Shown here: one piece after another, positions 48,731 through 64,000 of the stretch
Numbering within the stretch: the stretch's first letter is position 1
Layout: the number at the start of each line of letters is the position of its first letter
Assembly (NCBI GenBank): GCA_030248215.1
Contig: JASANG010003961.1
Span: 1 to 64,000 of the forward strand
From: Enoplolaimus lenunculus
Lineage: Eukaryota > Nematoda > Enoplea > Enoplida > Thoracostomopsidae
Reading direction: 5' to 3'
Length of the DNA: 64,000 nt
Program-made: the position numbers and the translations under genes
The notes under the pieces: model-generated
Databases searched by the model: none
What the model was told of the DNA's origin: nothing
Seen by the model: only the letters and a program-made list of their open reading frames with translations

Positions 48731-49566
48731 TTTCAAAACGTTTTGGGCTAAAACCTTTTAGCAGTGTAGAAAACGCAATTGCATAGATTTAAAAAATATT
48801 CATGAGACGTTCAAACCTTCACACTTCATGTGATTGTAAAATATCGAATGGAACTATTATTAATATTCGATTTGAAATTTTTTAGTTTAATATTAAAATA
48901 GTAATATATATTGTTAACATATTTGTTTGAAAACGTTCGCTAGCTAACACAAGACTCACTCCTGTATAGCGGTGACCACAAGCAAACCAGCTTAATATCC
49001 TAAGCTTTGCGCTGACGCGCGGCAGCCTGCGACAACGTCCGACTCAGTAAAGTATCGTGCAACCCTTACTCATTGAGTGGTTCAGGGCTGCGCTATACTT
49101 TACTGAACCGTACGTTGCGTGGGAACTTTTTTTACCGTGGACGCGCGCCGGGGTCCGGATGCATGCGGCAGCGGGCGGCTTCGTCCGGCGGCGTACGGCG
49201 AGTACAGTGCAAACTTTAGTAACACAAAGACAAGAAACACTTTGGTTTATTGTTCTACAAAATAAAGTTAATTTTGACACGTGGAAAAATTATATATAAC
49301 CCATTAGATGACATAAGTAAACTGAAGGTTTGTGCAATTAAGAGTTAAGATAGCCTGCATGGTTTAATTTTAAGCTATTTTTTTTATTTCTCATTAATAT
49401 TTTTCGTTTTATTTCATTATAAATGTTTAGGAATTTCGTTACAACTAAGATATAAAATGTCAAAGTATCCGTTTATATTTTCAACCTTACCATTGGTTAT
49501 TGTGATCGATTTCTGAGACGAAATTTGAAACTGTGTTTGCAGACGCTTGAAATGTTTTCATGAAAA

Positions 49567-49626
49567 CGATGACGTCATCTTCGTGAAAACGATGACGTCA
49601 TCTTCGTAAAAATGATGACGTCATTG
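49567..49626. repeat. 23-bp repeat with three perfect CRE palindromes
   Basis: GATGACGTCATCTTCGTGAAA in three units. TGACGTCA lies at 49570, 49593 and 49616, exactly 23 bp apart. Confidence 0.9.
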
Positions 49627-49661
49627 TCATGTGAAAATTTGTTATTCAGTGTCCACGCGGT

Positions 49662-49818
49662 CCCGTGGCATGGGAAGGCTGTAGGTGCTCAGCCCCTTCC
49701 TAGGAAAATTTTTGACGCCCTAGAAAATGCTGAACCTTGCGTATAAGTCACCGAAATCCCTTGTATGCTCGTCCTGGAAAATTTTCATCCCAAATAGCAA
49801 CGTGAGATGGCTACGGAT
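49662..49818. repeat. GTAGCCA/CTACGG repeat
   Basis: AAGGCTGTAGGTGCTCAGCC ... GCAACGTGAGATGGCTACGG. Confidence 0.5.
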
Positions 49819-50022
49819 TTGTGTCTCCGTACACTTTTTCGACCACAGAAGAATGCTGATATGCAAGATTTTTAAAGTTCCTTTCTGCTAAAAGTCTATT
49901 AAAATCTGTTGTTTGGCCAATTTATTTCTCTCGAGCAGCGAATGTTCGCTTCTTGTTGCGTTTTCTTGACCTTGTGTTGTTCTCGAATGGCTGGCTATAA
50001 AATCAAAAACACTCATGTATTT

Positions 50023-50309
50023 GGACTATGTAAAAGATCAAAGGCGGAACGTTTTTCTGCGATGCGGCAAAAACGTAAGCTAAAACTGTGGACTAATTTT
50101 TTGCTTAAGCCTAAGCTAGGCTTAGGCTATTAGGCCTAGGTGTAAGCTCATTCTTACACTTAGGTTTAGGCGTAGGCTTAGGCTTAGGAATATGTTTATA
50201 CTACTGTTGCGGCAATGTTCTATACATTGGCTACAGTTAGGTTTAGGCGTAGGCTTAGGCTTAGGAATATGTTTATACTACTGTTGCGGCAATGTTCTAT
50301 ACATTGGCT
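50023..50309. mobile_element. GGCC-ended MITE with duplicated right end
   Basis: Starts GGACTATGTAAAAGATC. The last 73-77 bp, including CTGTTGCGGCAATGTTCTAT and the terminus, are repeated at 50233-50309 with a 77-bp offset. Confidence 0.75.
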
Positions 50310-50455
50310 GAATATTTCAAGAAAAACTTATTTGAGTAGACTGCAAATATTACTTGGTATTAGTCTGCCATATAACATCAAGTGTTACTGTTGATAAAGT
50401 TTATGGTAAATTACGCATAAAAGCATATATAAATTACCTTTTTTCGGCCCATGTA

Positions 50456-50597
50456 AAGATCAAGGGCGGAACGTTTTTCTGGGGACTACAATAGAATAAG
50501 CTTAAGCTTTGGTCCAATTTTTTGCTTGGCTTAGGCGTAGCCTTATGCTTAGGAATAAGATTATAATACTATTCCGCACCTGTTCTTTACATTGGCC
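50456..50597. mobile_element. GGCC-ended hAT-like MITE, short
   Basis: GGCCCATGTAAAGATCAAGG ... TGTTCTTTACATTGGCC. Flanks CTTTTTTC and CCTTTTTC match at seven of eight. Confidence 0.82.
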
Positions 50598-50614
50598 CCT
50601 TTTTCAATTACATA

Positions 50615-50875
50615 CTGTAGTGACCCGAATAAGAGGGGGGGGGGCTGATATTTATTTGGCCTTTCCAGAGGGTAGCCCCCCTTGTTATTCGGTTACGGAC
50701 TGTTATTTATTTTTAACCCACGCTCCGCCGCCCTTCGTTACTGATATATCCGGTACTGCAATTATCCGTTGAATTAAACGTTTATTTGTCTTGTGTGAAT
50801 AGTTTGAGCGATAACACAAGGTTGTACTTAGGAATGTACTTTAAGTACGATACATTTCTAGCATAATATAAAGTA
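50615..50875. mobile_element. CTGTAGTGACCCGAATAA element, left part
   Basis: Colinear with 47838 up to GGAATGTACTTTAAGTACG, then the match ends. Confidence 0.72.
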
Positions 50876-50913
50876 ACGGGTAGTTAAGAACTTGTCCTAG
50901 ATTTGGATTCGGT

Positions 50914-51036
50914 CCCGTAGCTAAGGGGGGGGAACAGGAGGGCTCAGCCCCTCCTAAACCCCCCATAAAACTGGAAACTCTTGTATGCCCCTCCTGAAAA
51001 ATGTGCCCCCCAGCAAGGTGAGCAAGCTACGGGTCT
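50914..51036. repeat. GTAGCCA/CTACGG repeat
   Basis: GTCCCGTAGCTAAGGGGGGG ... AAGGTGAGCAAGCTACGGG. Confidence 0.55.
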
Positions 51037-51205
51037 GTATGGATTTCTAGAGGTCCAAAAACAATGAAAAATTATCTGTTACGAATAATAATTGGCAAAT
51101 TGGTAACGATCGTTGAAAACTGGCATTTTCGACCCCAGTAGACATAAGCATTGCTACGGCGCGCATACCCAGGCCTTTTACTCAGCACACAGGCTATTGC
51201 TGGTA

Positions 51206-51630
51206 CTGTAGTGACCCGAATAAAATGGGGGGACTGATATTTATTTGGCCTCTCCAGAGGGAATCCCACTTGTTATTCGGTTACGAACTGTTATTTATTT
51301 TTAACCCGCCTTGCGGCGCCCTTCGTTGCCGATAAATATCCGGTATGGCAACTATCCGTTGAATTAAACGTTTGTTGAACGATAATGTACGGTTATATTT
51401 AGAAATGTACTTTCAAAATTTAAGTACGCTTTAAAGTTTCGAACTCAAATTATTTGGTCCTGGAGTCATTTACACGTTACAGTTAGGGCTAACTGACATT
51501 TATGGACTCTAAATAGTGTTTAGGGACCCTATCCGCTTACGGACTCTTATTAGGGATACGGACTCCTATTGATTCGGACTCAAAATGGGGACCTTCCGCT
51601 TATACCCCCCTCTTATTCGGGTCAACACAG
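51206..51630. mobile_element. CTGTAGTGACCCGAATAA element, complete, TA duplication
   Basis: TA on both sides, ends CTGTAGTGACCCGAATAA and TTATTCGGGTCAACACAG. The TA target suggests Tc1/mariner-type mobilisation. It lies 53 bp after the stop of the coiled-coil gene. Confidence 0.82.
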
Positions 51631-51683
51631 TACAGCCTCTCGTAAAAGCATGTACTTTGTAAAAGCGACCAAACCTTGAAACA

Positions 51684-63079
<11,396 letters not shown>

Positions 63080-63222
63080 CTGAAAAAATATTTCATCAAA
63101 TAACATCTTATCTCGACATTGGCTCAACCCGGGTTGAAACTTGTAGTTGCCGTAGTTCGCTTGTTTGAAAACCTATTACTAATTGGCCATAGGTGATGTG
63201 TATAGTTGTGCAAATCGAATTT

Positions 63223-63458
63223 AGACCAATCAAGATATAAGATTTTATACCAATGAAAATATAAGACTTTAGACCAATCAAAATATATGATTTTGGACCA
63301 ATCAAAATATACGATTTTAGACCAATCAAAATATAAGATTTTAGACCAATCAAAATATCAGATTTTAGACCAATCTGAATACAAGATTTTAGACCAATCA
63401 AAATATAAGATTTTAGACCAATCAAAATATAAGATTTTAGACCAATCAAATTTAATAA
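63223..63458. repeat. 24-bp minisatellite, about ten units
   Basis: GACCAATCAAAATATAAGAT then TTTA, tandem with minor variants. Each unit has a CCAAT box. Open in frame on both strands only because 24 is a multiple of three. Confidence 0.9.
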
Positions 63459-63892
63459 TGGCTACTCTGCACCATGAAGATAACTAGGGGTATGTCGGTC
63501 CTATGTGGTGAGTGCAGCATTAAAACAAACCATTTTGCACACAGCGTTGAAAGTGTTGTTCGCAAGTTAACTTTGTCAAATTATGCCTTGCTCGCTCTGG
63601 GATGAAATCAGATTGACTTCGCGATAATAACCTAGTAGAGGGGGTACAAATCTGCTAGCATATTTGTCGACGGGAGGTGGGTGGGAATCAGAGTTTCTTT
63701 CGCAGGGTCAAAATCCGCGGGGGCAGAATCCGCTGTTATAACAACGGTATTTCTCTAGAGACAATAAAACATAAGTTTTAGAAAAAAGATGTGAATATTT
63801 TCAATTTTGGACGTTAAAACTATTCTCGCATGCCAGAAGTTTTTACTTTTGCTCGAATTTATACCTTTCTGAACTTAAATTCTCGCTATATA
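63459..63892. other. Unassigned right end
   Basis: Likely intron of the coiled-coil gene. No exon with matching phase was found between 63080 and the window end. Confidence 0.5.
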
Positions 63893-64000
63893 CACTGTAA
63901 ATTCCAGTGAGTTGATTTTAACTGCAGAATGAGTTGAAACCACTCAGAAGCCTGATCGCTGAATTAGGTCCTTTCAGAGCTCAGAATCCTGAATTGATTA
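63893..64000. mobile_element. GAGTTGA MITE, cut by window end
   Basis: CACTGTAAATTCCAGTGAGT followed by the family interior. The right end is beyond the window. Confidence 0.65.

Larger units (their letters stand above)
43630..51205. other. Intergenic transposon-rich region
   Basis: Between the two - strand genes. Almost everything I can assign is a transposon or minisatellite (listed separately). Residual stretches such as 48260-49040 and 49630-50020 show no coding signal. Promoter elements of the membrane-protein gene should lie near 43600-43780 but none is recognisable. Confidence 0.6.

Noticed and set aside
63108-63487. Frames with octapeptide repeats (ILDQSKYK; IGLKSYIL)
   Set aside because: Artefact of a 24-bp tandem repeat; no splice sites with the right phase.

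Overview
This is eukaryotic, AT-rich animal DNA: GT-AG introns, extracellular domain families typical of animals (EGF, VWD, C8, TIL, fibrinogen C-terminal) and a very high density of short transposons. An invertebrate, quite possibly a tunicate or another invertebrate deuterostome, fits the domain mix and the small MITE-filled introns. That is inference; nothing here fixes the species.

Three host genes are visible. (1) On the + strand from 799 to 36683, 24 exons chain in phase without a break and give about 1350 residues of a secreted, cysteine-rich protein. Its order is EGF-like units, VWD-C8-TIL, a TIL-associated and EGF block, a second VWD-C8-TIL, EGF-like units, then a complete fibrinogen C-terminal domain and stop. 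The 5' end lies before the window. (2) On the - strand, 43596 to 41121 is a small two-exon gene for a four-pass membrane protein of LAPTM type. (3) On the - strand, 63079 to 51684 holds the last eleven exons of a coiled-coil protein, about 721 residues, whose final exon encodes a very long asparagine tract. Its 5' end lies to the right of the window.

The two - strand genes point toward the + strand gene. The introns and the two intergenic stretches (36.7-41.1 kb and 43.6-51.7 kb) are mostly repeats. I separate about a dozen families. The main ones are: a GGCC-ended, hAT-like MITE of about 30 copies with a TTAGGC-type internal tract and 8-bp target duplications; a palindromic GAGTC MITE; a TTAA-flanked MITE that carries a tRNA-like Pol III promoter; PIF/Harbinger-like elements with TAA/TTA duplications; and a TA-flanked element with CTGTAGTGACCC ends. 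One element family has two copies whose different nested insertions can be read against each other as empty sites. Several minisatellites lie in introns, and some are built from recognisable transcription-factor site sequences. A broken BEL/Pao retrotransposon fragment lies at about 35.1-35.6 kb.

All exon calls rest on reading splice sites, phase and domain continuity by eye. No transcript or database comparison was available.
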